This document shows positions 1 through 10,417 of a stretch of DNA of 64,000 nt, one piece after another. Each line of letters starts with the position of its first letter. Positions within the stretch are counted from its first letter, which is position 1. Source of the stretch: Sulfuricurvum sp. (GTDB lineage: Bacteria > Campylobacterota > Campylobacteria > Campylobacterales > Sulfurimonadaceae); assembly GCA_028710885.1 (NCBI GenBank), contig JAQTTG010000001.1, forward strand, positions 62,001 to 126,000, given 5' to 3'. The translations under genes were made by a program, and so were the position numbers. Below the pieces are notes generated by a model. The model was not told the DNA's origin. It was given only the letters and a program-made list of their open reading frames with translations, and ran no database searches.

Positions 1-4
1 TTCA

Positions 5-442
5 ATGCCTTCAGCAAGTTCTACAATAGCTACTCCTGCAACGGACTCAAGTGCCAAGGATTCGAATGCTGCCATCTCTTCGTCTGCCAATACTAATGCA
101 AATACATCAGTAAATCTTACAGCTGAGCTTTCAAGCATTTATTTTGATTTTGACAAATACGACATACGTACCGACATGGAATCAGCATTAAAAATTGATA
201 GTGATTTAGTTAAAAATAAGACTATCAAACTTGAAGGAAATTGTGATGAGTTTGGAAGTGATGAATACAATGTTGCTTTAGGACTTAAACGTGCAAATGC
301 AGTCAAACAAGCACTAATCAATATGGGTATGAGTGCAGATTCCATCAACATGGTTTCACTTGGAAAAAGCAATCCGGTATGCGCAGAACAAACTAAAGAG
401 TGTTGGGCTAAAAATCGTCGTGTAGAGTTTAAACTCCCGTAA
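5..442 (+). CDS. pal: Peptidoglycan-associated lipoprotein / OmpA-family C-terminal domain (N-terminus may lie upstream of the window)
   Basis: ORF with IYFDFDKYDIR...LEGNCDEFGSDEYNVALGLKRANAVKQALI...NRRVEFKLP, typical Pal/OmpA peptidoglycan-binding domain. Confidence 0.85.
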   Translation: MPSASSTIATPATDSSAKDSNAAISSSANTNANTSVNLTAELSSIYFDFDKYDIRTDMESALKIDSDLVKNKTIKLEGNCDEFGSDEYNVALGLKRANAVKQALINMGMSADSINMVSLGKSNPVCAEQTKECWAKNRRVEFKLP

Positions 443-449
443 TAATTTT

Positions 450-487
450 ACATCTTGAAGCTTTGGGCTTGCAAGATGTATTTTTTA
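450..487 (+). terminator. Rho-independent terminator between convergent pal and ClC genes
   Basis: ACATCTTG(450-457)...CAAGATGT(472-479), inner AAGC/GCTT pairing, followed by ATTTTTTAT. Confidence 0.75.
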
Positions 488-493
488 TAATAT

Positions 494-1888
494 TTAATTT
501 TCTTTTTCTACATTTTTATCTTGCCATATAAAGCGTTTATAGCGAAGTTTACTTGGTAAATTTCTTACTTTATCAATATCTTTCATATTAATACTGATAG
601 AAGTATGCTCTATGTCACTACCTTCACCGAGATTAATATTATCTGCCTTATTAAGAGCAATTTTTTGCGATTGGAATACACTTCGATGGCCCGTTATTAA
701 AAAAGCTATGACTACACTTAGCGCTGCATAATTTGCCATATGTACCCCAAATAACTCAACAGCCATAATAATAGAAGCTATTGGTGCATTGGTCGTCCCA
801 GCAAGAACACTCACAAATCCTAAAGCTGCAAAAAGAGCTATATGATCTCCCATAAAATGACCAAAAGCAGCACCACTGGTTGCACCAACAAAGAAGATAG
901 GTGTAATAACACCTCCACTACCTCCTGCTCCTAATGTTACTGCAGTAAATAAGGTTTTTAGAATAAAGTCATACCAATGTACATTCTCAGACAAAAGTGC
1001 TTTTGGATCCAGACAATTTGTGATAGTAGGAATACCTAACCCAAGATATTTTTCTGAAATAAAATATGAAATTGCAATCATAATCAATCCAGCAATAAAT
1101 GCTTTTAAATAACGGTTATATGGGATTTTATGTATCCATTCTTCTATATGATTAACGGTCGTAATAAATGAGTCAGAAACAATACCAAAAAATACTCCTG
1201 CAATAATTACTTGTCCTATAAGTGCTAAATCAAGATGAAAAGATCGATAAAAATTAATATCGTAATACGCATATTCAACTCCAAAAAATTGGGCAGTAGT
1301 AAATGCAGCAAATCCGGCAATAAAAGAAGGTAAAAGAACATCGTACATAATTACGCCGATAATTAATACTTCAATCCCAAAAATTGCACCGGCGATAGGC
1401 GTACCGAATACGGATGCAAACCCAGCACTAATTCCACATATAACAAGTTTTTTTCTGTCTTGTTTAGAAAATTTAAATAACGTTGCAACAAATGAAGCTG
1501 CACCAGCTCCAATTTGGGCTCCTGGCCCCTCTTTTCCAACAGATCCACCTGAAAATATTGTGAGTACCGTAGCAACTAATTTAACCGGAATAATTTTGGC
1601 ATTAATATACCCATCTTGTTTATGAATAGCTTCAATTACTTTTTCAGTACCATGTCCTGTAGCATTTCTATCAAATGTTCTAACTATCCAAATCGTTAAC
1701 ATCAAGCCAAATGGAAGTGTAAAATAATACGGAAATGGGAGGATACCTCGTGCATCTTGTGCAGCATGTATTGTATTGATAAAGATAGATATCAAAAAGC
1801 CAATCATAATACCCGTTGCAGATGAAAGAATAAGCCATTTTGAAACACTAAAGAAGATTACTGTTTGTTCTGTAATATGTTTTTTCAC
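494..1888 (-). CDS. ClC-family voltage-gated chloride channel/antiporter
   Basis: GSVGKEGPGAQIG (GxEGP) and GSGGVITPIFFVGA motifs, multi-TM. Confidence 0.9.
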   Translation of the reverse strand: MKKHITEQTVIFFSVSKWLILSSATGIMIGFLISIFINTIHAAQDARGILPFPYYFTLPFGLMLTIWIVRTFDRNATGHGTEKVIEAIHKQDGYINAKIIPVKLVATVLTIFSGGSVGKEGPGAQIGAGAASFVATLFKFSKQDRKKLVICGISAGFASVFGTPIAGAIFGIEVLIIGVIMYDVLLPSFIAGFAAFTTAQFFGVEYAYYDINFYRSFHLDLALIGQVIIAGVFFGIVSDSFITTVNHIEEWIHKIPYNRYLKAFIAGLIMIAISYFISEKYLGLGIPTITNCLDPKALLSENVHWYDFILKTLFTAVTLGAGGSGGVITPIFFVGATSGAAFGHFMGDHIALFAALGFVSVLAGTTNAPIASIIMAVELFGVHMANYAALSVVIAFLITGHRSVFQSQKIALNKADNINLGEGSDIEHTSISINMKDIDKVRNLPSKLRYKRFIWQDKNVEKEN

Positions 1889-1939
1889 AAATACATCTTT
1901 TAGAGGAAGGAGTTAAAATATTATAACTTTTTTAGGTTA

Positions 1940-3364
1940 ATGCTTGAACATTTTTTTTGCAAAAAAGTATTAATTAAGGAACTCAGGCGTAGCATTTCGC
2001 CATTAATTCTAAATATTTATGATCAAGGATATACAACGCATACTCGTGAAATCAAATTAATTTTATTTAGCTTCATCGCATTGATTTTAATCGGTGCTTT
2101 TTTACTTTCGCTTCCGATTGCGCATAACGGTCAGCTTCGATTTATTGACGCATTATTTACTTCCACATCGGCTGTGTGTGTAACCGGACTGATTGTAAAA
2201 GATACGCCGGTAGATTTTTCATCATTTGGACAATTTATTATCCTGCTTCTCATACAAATCGGCGGTTTGGGATACATGACGGCAGTTACATTTTTAGCTG
2301 TAATGAGAGGAAAAAAAATCGGACATCGTGACCGTTTGATTCTCCAAGAATCACTTAACTATGAAGGGATGGACGGTTTGGTACGATTTTTAAAAATTGT
2401 ATTTTCCACAATATTCATCATTGAATTTATCGGCATGGTCATTTTAACTCTCCGATTTTGGGTGGATATGCCTTTGGCACAAGCGGCATGGTTTGGTATC
2501 TTTCATGCTGTTTCTGCATTTAATAACGCAGGTTTTTCACTCTTTAGTGACAATTTGATGCATTATAGCGGTGATTTCATTATCAATTTTACCATTCCCG
2601 CTTTGATCATCCTTGGCGGTCTTGGATATCTTGTTTTATTGGAACTTTATCATTACCATCGTGGTCGAGTTCTTCGACTATCGACCCATACCAAGCTTGT
2701 ATTGATTATGTCCACTATTTTAATTCTATTAGGTATGGGGTTGATACTTTCACTTGAATGGGACAATCCAAAATCGTTCGGTTCTATGGATCTTTATCAA
2801 AAAATACTTGCTGCATGGTTTGCTTCAGTCAACTACCGTACAGCAGGATTTAATAGCATCGATTTATCAACACTGAGCGATTCAAATCTTTTTTTTGGGA
2901 CTTTTTTCATGATGACAGGGGGCAGTCCCGGAGGAACTGCCGGTGGTATCAAAACTACAGCCGTTGCTTTGGCATTAATAGGAGTATGGTACACCTTGCG
3001 AGGCAGTACCAATGCACATGTGTTTCGCCGCTCTATTTCACAATATCAAATCAACAAAGCGTATGCATTTATTTTTATCGCATCCATCTATGTCGTTCTT
3101 TCTACTATAATCCTCAGTGAAGTCGAACGGCTACCATTTTTGCGCATTCTCTTTGAAACAACGTCAGCGTTTGGAACGGTAGGGGTATCGACAGGTAATG
3201 GAGGAGTCTTGAGCTATAGTGCCCTCTTTAGTGACTGGGGAAAAATAAACATTATGATTTTGATGCTCATGGGACGGGTCGGAGTTTTTGCTTTTACCGT
3301 TGTCATTGTTGGGAAAGCGGCTGAAAGCCGTATAAAGTACGCAGAAGGAAAGGTCATTATATAA
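1940..3364 (+). CDS. ktrB: TrkH/KtrB-family potassium uptake channel subunit
   Basis: SAVCVTGL, AFNNAGFSLF, NYRTAGF, SAFGTVGVSTG selectivity-filter repeats; adjacent RCK protein. Confidence 0.88.
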   Translation: MLEHFFCKKVLIKELRRSISPLILNIYDQGYTTHTREIKLILFSFIALILIGAFLLSLPIAHNGQLRFIDALFTSTSAVCVTGLIVKDTPVDFSSFGQFIILLLIQIGGLGYMTAVTFLAVMRGKKIGHRDRLILQESLNYEGMDGLVRFLKIVFSTIFIIEFIGMVILTLRFWVDMPLAQAAWFGIFHAVSAFNNAGFSLFSDNLMHYSGDFIINFTIPALIILGGLGYLVLLELYHYHRGRVLRLSTHTKLVLIMSTILILLGMGLILSLEWDNPKSFGSMDLYQKILAAWFASVNYRTAGFNSIDLSTLSDSNLFFGTFFMMTGGSPGGTAGGIKTTAVALALIGVWYTLRGSTNAHVFRRSISQYQINKAYAFIFIASIYVVLSTIILSEVERLPFLRILFETTSAFGTVGVSTGNGGVLSYSALFSDWGKINIMILMLMGRVGVFAFTVVIVGKAAESRIKYAEGKVII

Positions 3365-3365
3365 T

Positions 3366-4016
3366 ATGGAAACATACGCTGTTATTGGATTGGGAAAATT
3401 CGGTTTTCACGTTGCAAAAGGTTTGGCACAACAAGGATTGAGCGTCATCGCGGCAGATTTAGATGAAGATCATGTACGGGATATCAATGAATATGTGCAA
3501 GATGCGGTGATTCTTGATTCTACCGATATAAAAGCACTGCGTGAAGCTGGGATCGGAAATGTCAATGTCGCCGTAGTCAGTATCGGAGAAAACATAGAAG
3601 CGAGCATTCTCACGGTTATGGCACTTAAAGATTTAGGAGTTGAAACCGTTGTCGCGAAAGCCATTACCACAGTACATGGTCAAATTCTTTCTAAACTCGG
3701 TGCAGCAAAAGTTATTTATCCTGAAATGGAATCTGCTAAAAAAATTGTCAAAAAAATGGTGCAAAATATGCATTATGAAACCATCGATCTCTCCATAACC
3801 ATGAAAATCGCAAAAATGACTGTTCCATCATTTTGGGTTGGTATTTCTATACTTTCTCCAATCTTTGAAAGTGAATTTGAAGTTAAACCGATAGCCTATA
3901 AACATCAGGGAATATGGTATACCTCATTTGAAAATAACGATATTTTAGAAAAAGGTGATATTCTCGTTGTTTTAGGGAATAGTTCTCACGTCGAAGCCCT
4001 AAGCAAAAAGGTTTGA
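3366..4016 (+). CDS. ktrA: TrkA/KtrA RCK-domain potassium uptake regulator
   Basis: AVIGLGKFGFHVAKGLAQQG Rossmann motif, TrkA-C region; directly follows TrkH/KtrB. Confidence 0.88.
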   Translation: METYAVIGLGKFGFHVAKGLAQQGLSVIAADLDEDHVRDINEYVQDAVILDSTDIKALREAGIGNVNVAVVSIGENIEASILTVMALKDLGVETVVAKAITTVHGQILSKLGAAKVIYPEMESAKKIVKKMVQNMHYETIDLSITMKIAKMTVPSFWVGISILSPIFESEFEVKPIAYKHQGIWYTSFENNDILEKGDILVVLGNSSHVEALSKKV

Positions 4017-4066
4017 GTTAACCACTTTCTGATAAAATACCAAAAATATTTTAAGAAAGAATTATC

Positions 4067-5329
4067 ATGCTCCGTTTTGCTCCAAGCCCTACGGGAGATA
4101 TGCATATTGGCAATCTCCGTGTGGCACTTTTTAATTATATATCCTCGATTCAACGTAATGAGCCGCTTTTAATTCGTATTGAGGACACAGATACAGAGCG
4201 TAATATCCCAGGCAAAGAAAAAGAAATTTTTGAAATTCTTGCACTCTTTGGAATTACTCATCAAGAAGAACAACTGCAAAGTAATAACTTGCGTTTCCAT
4301 CGGGCAATGGCTCTTCAATTGCTCCACGATAAAAAAGCTTTTAACTGCTTTTGTACTTCGGATACTTTGAATGCAAAGTGCGAAGATGGAAAAATTGAAC
4401 ACCGATATGACGGAGCTTGCGAAAATCTTCATCCTGAAGAGGTGATTGACAACCCTCTTCCCTTCACTATTCGTCTTAAGAAACCATCCCACCCAATCAC
4501 GGTGAATGATTTAATTAAAGGCGAATCGACATTTGCTCCGAATGACATCGACAGCTTTATCGTGATGCGCTCCAATAAATATCCGACCTATAACTTTGCG
4601 TGTGCGGTAGATGATATGCTCTCCGATGTCTCTCTTATTATCCGTAGTGAAAATCATCTGAACGATACCCCCAAACAGATCGCAATCCATGAAGCACTCG
4701 GTTATACTAAAAAAATCGAATACGCTCATGTACCGATCACTTTAGGTGATGAGGATTTCAGCGTCAAATGGCTTCTTGAAGAGGGGTATTTGCCCGAAGC
4801 AATCAGCAACTATCTGATTTTATTGGGAAACAAAACACCGGTTGAAATCTTCAGCGTTAAAGAGGCGATCAAATGGTTTGACCTGAAAGCCATTTCCAAA
4901 GCTACTACTTGTTTTGACATCGATAAACTCAAATATATCAATCGTGAGCATCTTAAAGGACTCGATCCGAAAGAGCTCTCACGCTATGTCGGATTTGCCG
5001 ATGAAGAGATCGGAAACTTGGCTAAACTTTTTTTAGAAGAGGCAAGTACCCTCAAAGAACTAAGAGCAAAAGTAGGTGCGGTATTTGCTCCTAAAGAGGT
5101 TTCGAAAGAGTACAAAGAGAGATTTGAAATCCTAAGGGCGCTAACACAAAAAGCTCCCCATTTTGACGATTATGATGCCTATAAAGGGTATTTGAGCGAG
5201 AAAAGCGCTCTTGAGGGAGAGAATCTACTCAAACCACTTCGCCTGCTTCTCAGCGGTGCGGAACACGGACCTGAGATGAATGATCTCTATACACATATTA
5301 AAAATTATCTTAAAGAGGTTGTCAAATGA
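4067..5329 (+). CDS. gltX: Glutamyl-tRNA synthetase 2-like protein (atypical, KMSKS region missing)
   Basis: MLRFAPSPTGDMHIGNLR HIGH motif and GluRS2-like C-terminus; see finding on missing KMSKS. Confidence 0.85.
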   Translation: MLRFAPSPTGDMHIGNLRVALFNYISSIQRNEPLLIRIEDTDTERNIPGKEKEIFEILALFGITHQEEQLQSNNLRFHRAMALQLLHDKKAFNCFCTSDTLNAKCEDGKIEHRYDGACENLHPEEVIDNPLPFTIRLKKPSHPITVNDLIKGESTFAPNDIDSFIVMRSNKYPTYNFACAVDDMLSDVSLIIRSENHLNDTPKQIAIHEALGYTKKIEYAHVPITLGDEDFSVKWLLEEGYLPEAISNYLILLGNKTPVEIFSVKEAIKWFDLKAISKATTCFDIDKLKYINREHLKGLDPKELSRYVGFADEEIGNLAKLFLEEASTLKELRAKVGAVFAPKEVSKEYKERFEILRALTQKAPHFDDYDAYKGYLSEKSALEGENLLKPLRLLLSGAEHGPEMNDLYTHIKNYLKEVVK

Positions 5330-5613
5330 TGGGTGGAATTGCAATGGGATTGGGTGGAATTGTTCACTCGCTTATTACTGTATATATTTGGGTACTTATA
5401 ATCGGAGCCCTGCTCTCTTGGGTACGACCAGATCCATATAATCCAATTGTGCAGATTATATATCGATTAACAGAACCTGCATATTCACTCATTCGTAAAA
5501 TAATGCCAACTGTTTTTAATGGACTTGATCTTGCTCCATTGATTTTGATCATATTACTTCAAGTTTTAGATGTAATTTTGGTAAATGTTATTAATGCGGT
5601 GGTCCTAGCTTGA
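5326..5613 (+). CDS. YggT family integral membrane protein
   Basis: VYIWVLIIGALLSWVRPDPYNPIVQIIYRLTEPAYSLIRKIMP. Confidence 0.85.
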   Translation: MMGGIAMGLGGIVHSLITVYIWVLIIGALLSWVRPDPYNPIVQIIYRLTEPAYSLIRKIMPTVFNGLDLAPLILIILLQVLDVILVNVINAVVLA

Positions 5614-7265
5614 TGCGTTCTCTTTTACTTTCAACACTGTTAATATCATCTATCCATGCGATTACAATTGATGATATCAACGATAAACCTTCATCACGTC
5701 AAAAGAATTTTTTAATCTGGCAGTTTTTGCATCAAGATATCAATGCAACAGAAGCATCAAATGCTTTTTATCAAGTTGAAAATGTCAATGAACGTTTTTT
5801 ATTTGACTATGCAGCCAAAACAGATGAACCTGAAATTAAATACACAGTTGCATGCATGCAACAACCCGCATGCAATCTTCCAACTATTGAACAAGATGAT
5901 TGCTTAATGCTGGCACTTACTCCAGCTAAAGCAACAGCCCTATTACCCCAAGAACGTGAAAAGATTGCGACACAGCTTAATAATAAATTTGGTACTACTG
6001 AATGGTTACGAGCCATGAATCAAGAGTCTTTATTTACATCAACTAATAATCTATACAATGAAAGTATTGTATTTCGTCTTGCTGGTGCAGAGTATCGACA
6101 TATCCATTTCAATCATCCACTCACATCGGAAGTTATTGATGCATTAGCACAAAGCAATGATTTTGCAAAAATAGTTTTTCTTACGGTAACTGATCCTGCC
6201 ATGGATGAATTACAGCAAGCATTTTCTACTATTTCTAGTGGAAACTTTGATCCACAAACTCATTTTTTTCTTGCTATGAATGCTATCAAATTTAAAAGAA
6301 TTGATATCGCATTGGATCATTTAAAAGAATCGAAAAGACTCTATTATTCCCCTATTGACAAAGATAAAACACTTTTTTGGGAATATCAAATAACAAAAAA
6401 TGAAAAATTCCTAAATGAACTATCCAAAAGTCTCGATATTAATATGTACGTTCTTTATGCAAGAGAACTATTGAATCTTCCAACTGAAAATTATTTTACT
6501 ACACTTCCAACGACGCATAATAATCATAGTATTAACGGAATAGATCCATTTCAATGGCGTGAATTTGCTGAAGAAATAAAATCTTCTACTTCTGATTCTA
6601 TTGCATCCCTCATAGATCGTTGTGATAGTGAAGATTCCATAGGTGTACAGGGTTATATTTTGGAACGTACTTATGAGCCGTACATTCATAATTTCACAAT
6701 GCCTTATGATCAATATATGATGACTCTAAGCAATGATGAAAAAGCACTGGTATATGCATTAATGCGCCAAGAAACACGATTTATTCCCGGTCTTATATCT
6801 CGTTCATTTGCACTAGGTTTGATGCAAATCATGCCATTTAATATTGATTCTATCAGTAAAGTACTTCCTGAAAAACCTACTACTTATTTTGATATGTTGC
6901 AACCTGATCTTAGTATCAAATATTCTGTATACCATTTAAAACATTTAATTAGTCATCTATATAACCCGTTGCTGGTTGCTTATGGATACAATGGCGGGTT
7001 AGGTTCAACAAAGCGACTTTTAACAGAGGGAAAAAGATTTTTACCAGGAGAATATGAACCATACTTAAGTATGGAAATCATTGGCAATGATGAAAATCGA
7101 GAGTATGGCAAGAGAGTACTTGCCAACTATGTTATCTATAAAAAAATATTGGGTGAGCCTGTTTCTATAATGACTCTTTTTGATAATTTAATTCAACCGA
7201 GCCAGTCTGATTATTTTCGAGCCGAAGCGCTAATGAAGGTACAGATGTTGAGTCAAAACGAATAA
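5610..7265 (+). CDS. slt: Soluble lytic murein transglycosylase
   Basis: ALMRQETRFIPGLISRSFALGLMQIMPFN and AYGYNGGLGSTKR (SLT domain); signal-like N-terminus. Confidence 0.82.
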   Translation: MMRSLLLSTLLISSIHAITIDDINDKPSSRQKNFLIWQFLHQDINATEASNAFYQVENVNERFLFDYAAKTDEPEIKYTVACMQQPACNLPTIEQDDCLMLALTPAKATALLPQEREKIATQLNNKFGTTEWLRAMNQESLFTSTNNLYNESIVFRLAGAEYRHIHFNHPLTSEVIDALAQSNDFAKIVFLTVTDPAMDELQQAFSTISSGNFDPQTHFFLAMNAIKFKRIDIALDHLKESKRLYYSPIDKDKTLFWEYQITKNEKFLNELSKSLDINMYVLYARELLNLPTENYFTTLPTTHNNHSINGIDPFQWREFAEEIKSSTSDSIASLIDRCDSEDSIGVQGYILERTYEPYIHNFTMPYDQYMMTLSNDEKALVYALMRQETRFIPGLISRSFALGLMQIMPFNIDSISKVLPEKPTTYFDMLQPDLSIKYSVYHLKHLISHLYNPLLVAYGYNGGLGSTKRLLTEGKRFLPGEYEPYLSMEIIGNDENREYGKRVLANYVIYKKILGEPVSIMTLFDNLIQPSQSDYFRAEALMKVQMLSQNE

Positions 7266-7686
7266 GATAATATCGGTTCCAGTTGTTTTGAACAGGCATT
7301 AATGATCGTCTCATATCTTTGTCATCAATAGATTCAATAACAGCCGCTTTTTTGCCATTTAATGTCAAAGAATATCCATATGTTTCCCAATCTCTATTTT
7401 TGATTGTTCTATTATCTGTGTCAAAATAAAGTGCTACGAGAAAATATTCCCCATCATGATATTTGGATGGATCAACTTTATTAAGATATAAAGAAGAAAA
7501 AATTGCCTTTGTTTCAAATGACATAACAATGGTTCCACTTCGCAATTGCTCAACTGCTCGTTCGTGCGCTTCATCCATCTTAAAGAGGTCAAATGCCCCT
7601 TTTTGTGCACATCCACTAAACGCCAATAATGCTAATAAAGCTATCAAAGAAAATCGCATCATAATCCTTTTTATTCGTATAACCAT
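7165..7686 (-). CDS. Hypothetical lipoprotein
   Basis: LIALLALLAFSGCAQKG lipobox; 3' end overlaps slt 3' end. Confidence 0.65.
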   Translation of the reverse strand: MVIRIKRIMMRFSLIALLALLAFSGCAQKGAFDLFKMDEAHERAVEQLRSGTIVMSFETKAIFSSLYLNKVDPSKYHDGEYFLVALYFDTDNRTIKNRDWETYGYSLTLNGKKAAVIESIDDKDMRRSLMPVQNNWNRYYLIRFDSTSVPSLALRLENNQTGSVELNYQKESL

Positions 7687-7705
7687 TATTATACGTTAAC
7701 TCGCC

Positions 7706-9814
7706 TTAGATATTTAAAGTATCAAACATCTCATACGAGCCTTTCCAACGAGGAAGAGTCAGTGTAAATGATGTTCCACCCTCAATATTAATGACTTCAA
7801 TATTTCCTCCCATTTTAGTTCGTATGATAGAGTATGTCATATACAAACCAATACCACTCCCTTTGCCCTCTTCTTTCGTTGTAAAATACGGTTCAAATAT
7901 TCGATTTATAACATCAGGAGCTATCCCCCCTCCATTATCATCGATTATAACTGTTACCCATGTGTCATCGCCAAATATAGAAATTTTAATAGTAGGTTTA
8001 TTTATCTTTTTCTCTATAAAAGCATCGCGTGCATTATGGAGTAAATTAATCATCACCTGTTTAAATTCGCTTGACGAGCCAAAAAGATATAGAGGCTCAT
8101 CGCTATAAGCAATATCAATATCGATATCATTTGATTCGAACATTACCGCTAATAACTGAAGTGACTCAGCAATAGATTGATTCAGGTCAAATGGAAAATT
8201 TTTTTGATCAGGTTTAATAAAATTACGAAAATCTTCAATGGTTTGAGACATAAAAAGAATCTGTTCCATTGATTCTGATGTCATCGTATCAATATAAAAA
8301 CTATCTATTTTACCTGCTTTATATGCATACTCGACATCTTGAACTATTATTCCTAACATATTTAAAGGCTGTCGCCATTGATGAGCAATATTATCAATCA
8401 TTTCACCCATTGCAGCAAGTTTCGATTGTTGAAATAACATCATTTTTTGGTATTCTATTTCACTTTCACTTTCTTCGAGTGCACTTTTTAAACGAAGTTT
8501 TTGTTCAGATGTACGCTTTATATCTTCAATAAATATTTTCTTATCGCGATAATCGATAAAAAACATCATAAGTGACAATACAAACAGATAAGAAAATAAT
8601 GGAACAACGTAAAATCCAATAGATATATAAATATTTTGCCACCAGATAATATAGGCAATCAATGTAGCAGTCAAAATCAAACTAAAGAATACAAAGATAA
8701 CACTCAAATAGCGTTTTCGAATCATAAGTATCAACAGTATTATTGCACTCATTAGTGAAGTTGCGATATTTAAACTTTGGTAAAAAGAAGGCTGAACTTT
8801 CAAATCGCCATTTAACAGATTATTCACCATCGTAGCATGAGCATACACACCTGGTCGAATTGTCCCATCAGCAATCGTATGCCATGTGTCTAATCCAAAT
8901 GCCGTCCCACCAATAAAGACAAATTTTCCCTCTATTTTTTTAGGATCATATTGTCCACTGAGTATATCATAGGCAGATATTCGCTCATATTGTTCATAAG
9001 GATAAAATGAAAGCAATGCGTTTGCATGTTCATCTGAAGCAAATTTATTACCTCCGATATCAAATCCTATATCTCCCATAAATGGTGTTATTGGGAACAA
9101 ATGGACATTAGATTCTACCGACGATACGGCTGACATTCCCAAAGTAGGAATCATTTTATTCTGATAAGCCATTAATAACGATAATCTACGCAAGATTCCA
9201 TCGCTATCAGCTGATGCATGGATATGACCTATTGAATCTGCATTATTTTGATAGATAGGTAAATTGCATACTAGTGTACTCAACTTCTGAATATTATCAA
9301 TATTGACTTCCCCTTGTTTTGTTACAATAGAAGGTACTAAACACTTTTGGCTTTGCGTGGAAATATCTGAAAAAACAGGAAGTACTGTATTAAACCGATG
9401 CATTGTACTTGAAAGGATTTTGTCATTATCTTGCAATGGTTCAGGTAGTCCACTAATTGTAACATTCATCTTAAAAAAATCACGATAAAATGCGCTCAAT
9501 GTCGTAGGTGATGACCTATCTTGCTCAGAAAAAACAATATCAAATACAATAGCAGACGGCTTAGCATCTCCAATTTTATTGACTAAATCAGCAGTAATCA
9601 TTCTAGGCCATGGCCACTGACCTAATGCCTTTAAACTTTTATCATCGATCTCAACAATTATTGTTGAACTCGGAATATGATGAGAAGGAAATAAATAATT
9701 TAGACGATCATAAAACTTGTAATCAAGATAGGTAAGCAAAGGGCTTTGCCACCAAAATAAATAAAACAATATCGTTAAAACAAGTGATCCTGCTGCGAGA
9801 AAAGCAGATTTCAT
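7706..9814 (-). CDS. CHASE2-domain sensor histidine kinase
   Basis: N-terminal CHASE2-like domain (VEIDDKSLKALGQWPWPR...), TM helices, HQWRQPLN HisKA, HATPase GGGIAPDVINRIFEPYFTTKEEGKGSGIGLYM. Confidence 0.88.
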   Translation of the reverse strand: MKSAFLAAGSLVLTILFYLFWWQSPLLTYLDYKFYDRLNYLFPSHHIPSSTIIVEIDDKSLKALGQWPWPRMITADLVNKIGDAKPSAIVFDIVFSEQDRSSPTTLSAFYRDFFKMNVTISGLPEPLQDNDKILSSTMHRFNTVLPVFSDISTQSQKCLVPSIVTKQGEVNIDNIQKLSTLVCNLPIYQNNADSIGHIHASADSDGILRRLSLLMAYQNKMIPTLGMSAVSSVESNVHLFPITPFMGDIGFDIGGNKFASDEHANALLSFYPYEQYERISAYDILSGQYDPKKIEGKFVFIGGTAFGLDTWHTIADGTIRPGVYAHATMVNNLLNGDLKVQPSFYQSLNIATSLMSAIILLILMIRKRYLSVIFVFFSLILTATLIAYIIWWQNIYISIGFYVVPLFSYLFVLSLMMFFIDYRDKKIFIEDIKRTSEQKLRLKSALEESESEIEYQKMMLFQQSKLAAMGEMIDNIAHQWRQPLNMLGIIVQDVEYAYKAGKIDSFYIDTMTSESMEQILFMSQTIEDFRNFIKPDQKNFPFDLNQSIAESLQLLAVMFESNDIDIDIAYSDEPLYLFGSSSEFKQVMINLLHNARDAFIEKKINKPTIKISIFGDDTWVTVIIDDNGGGIAPDVINRIFEPYFTTKEEGKGSGIGLYMTYSIIRTKMGGNIEVINIEGGTSFTLTLPRWKGSYEMFDTLNI

Positions 9815-9818
9815 ATAA

Positions 9819-10415
9819 TCAGCGTACTGTTACTTCAACACGACGGTTCAAAGGTTCTGAAACACCATCCTCGGTTGGTACGATAGGATCATTTTCACCA
9901 TATGAAAGGACTGTTCTCCGTTCAATATCTACTTTGCGTTCAATAAGAAAATTTTCTACAGTTTTAGCTCGTTCAAGCGCTAAAACATAATTTTTATCTG
10001 CGTCTCCGGCACGATCGGAATGCCCTATAATATCAATAGAAGCTGGCTGATGCTCTTTAATAGTATTTATAAGCTCTTCAATTTGATCTTTCGATGCTTG
10101 TGTGATATCTGCTGTACCAGGTTCAAAATAAAATAGCATAGAAACTGCTTTAGTAGGAAGTGCATTTAGAACATCAGAATATTTTTCACGTATCGCATCA
10201 GCATCAGTTTGTTTAATTTCAGAAGGTTTTGCATTTAATGAATTCAAAGTTGTGTAGTCATATGGTTTGTCTATGGTTATTTTTCCTGCTTGCGTAGAAA
10301 CATCAATAGCATTATGTGCTGAATCATTATCTAACAGTACTACAGTTGTTTTTGGCTCAGAACTCAGAAATGGCAATGACAGGATAAAAACAGTCCAAAT
10401 AAATAATGGCTCCAT
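9819..10415 (-). CDS. OmpA-family protein
   Basis: C-terminal DIIGHSDRAGDADKNYVLALERAKTVENFL...NRRVEVTVR. Confidence 0.82.
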   Translation of the reverse strand: MEPLFIWTVFILSLPFLSSEPKTTVVLLDNDSAHNAIDVSTQAGKITIDKPYDYTTLNSLNAKPSEIKQTDADAIREKYSDVLNALPTKAVSMLFYFEPGTADITQASKDQIEELINTIKEHQPASIDIIGHSDRAGDADKNYVLALERAKTVENFLIERKVDIERRTVLSYGENDPIVPTEDGVSEPLNRRVEVTVR

Positions 10416-10417
10416 AA

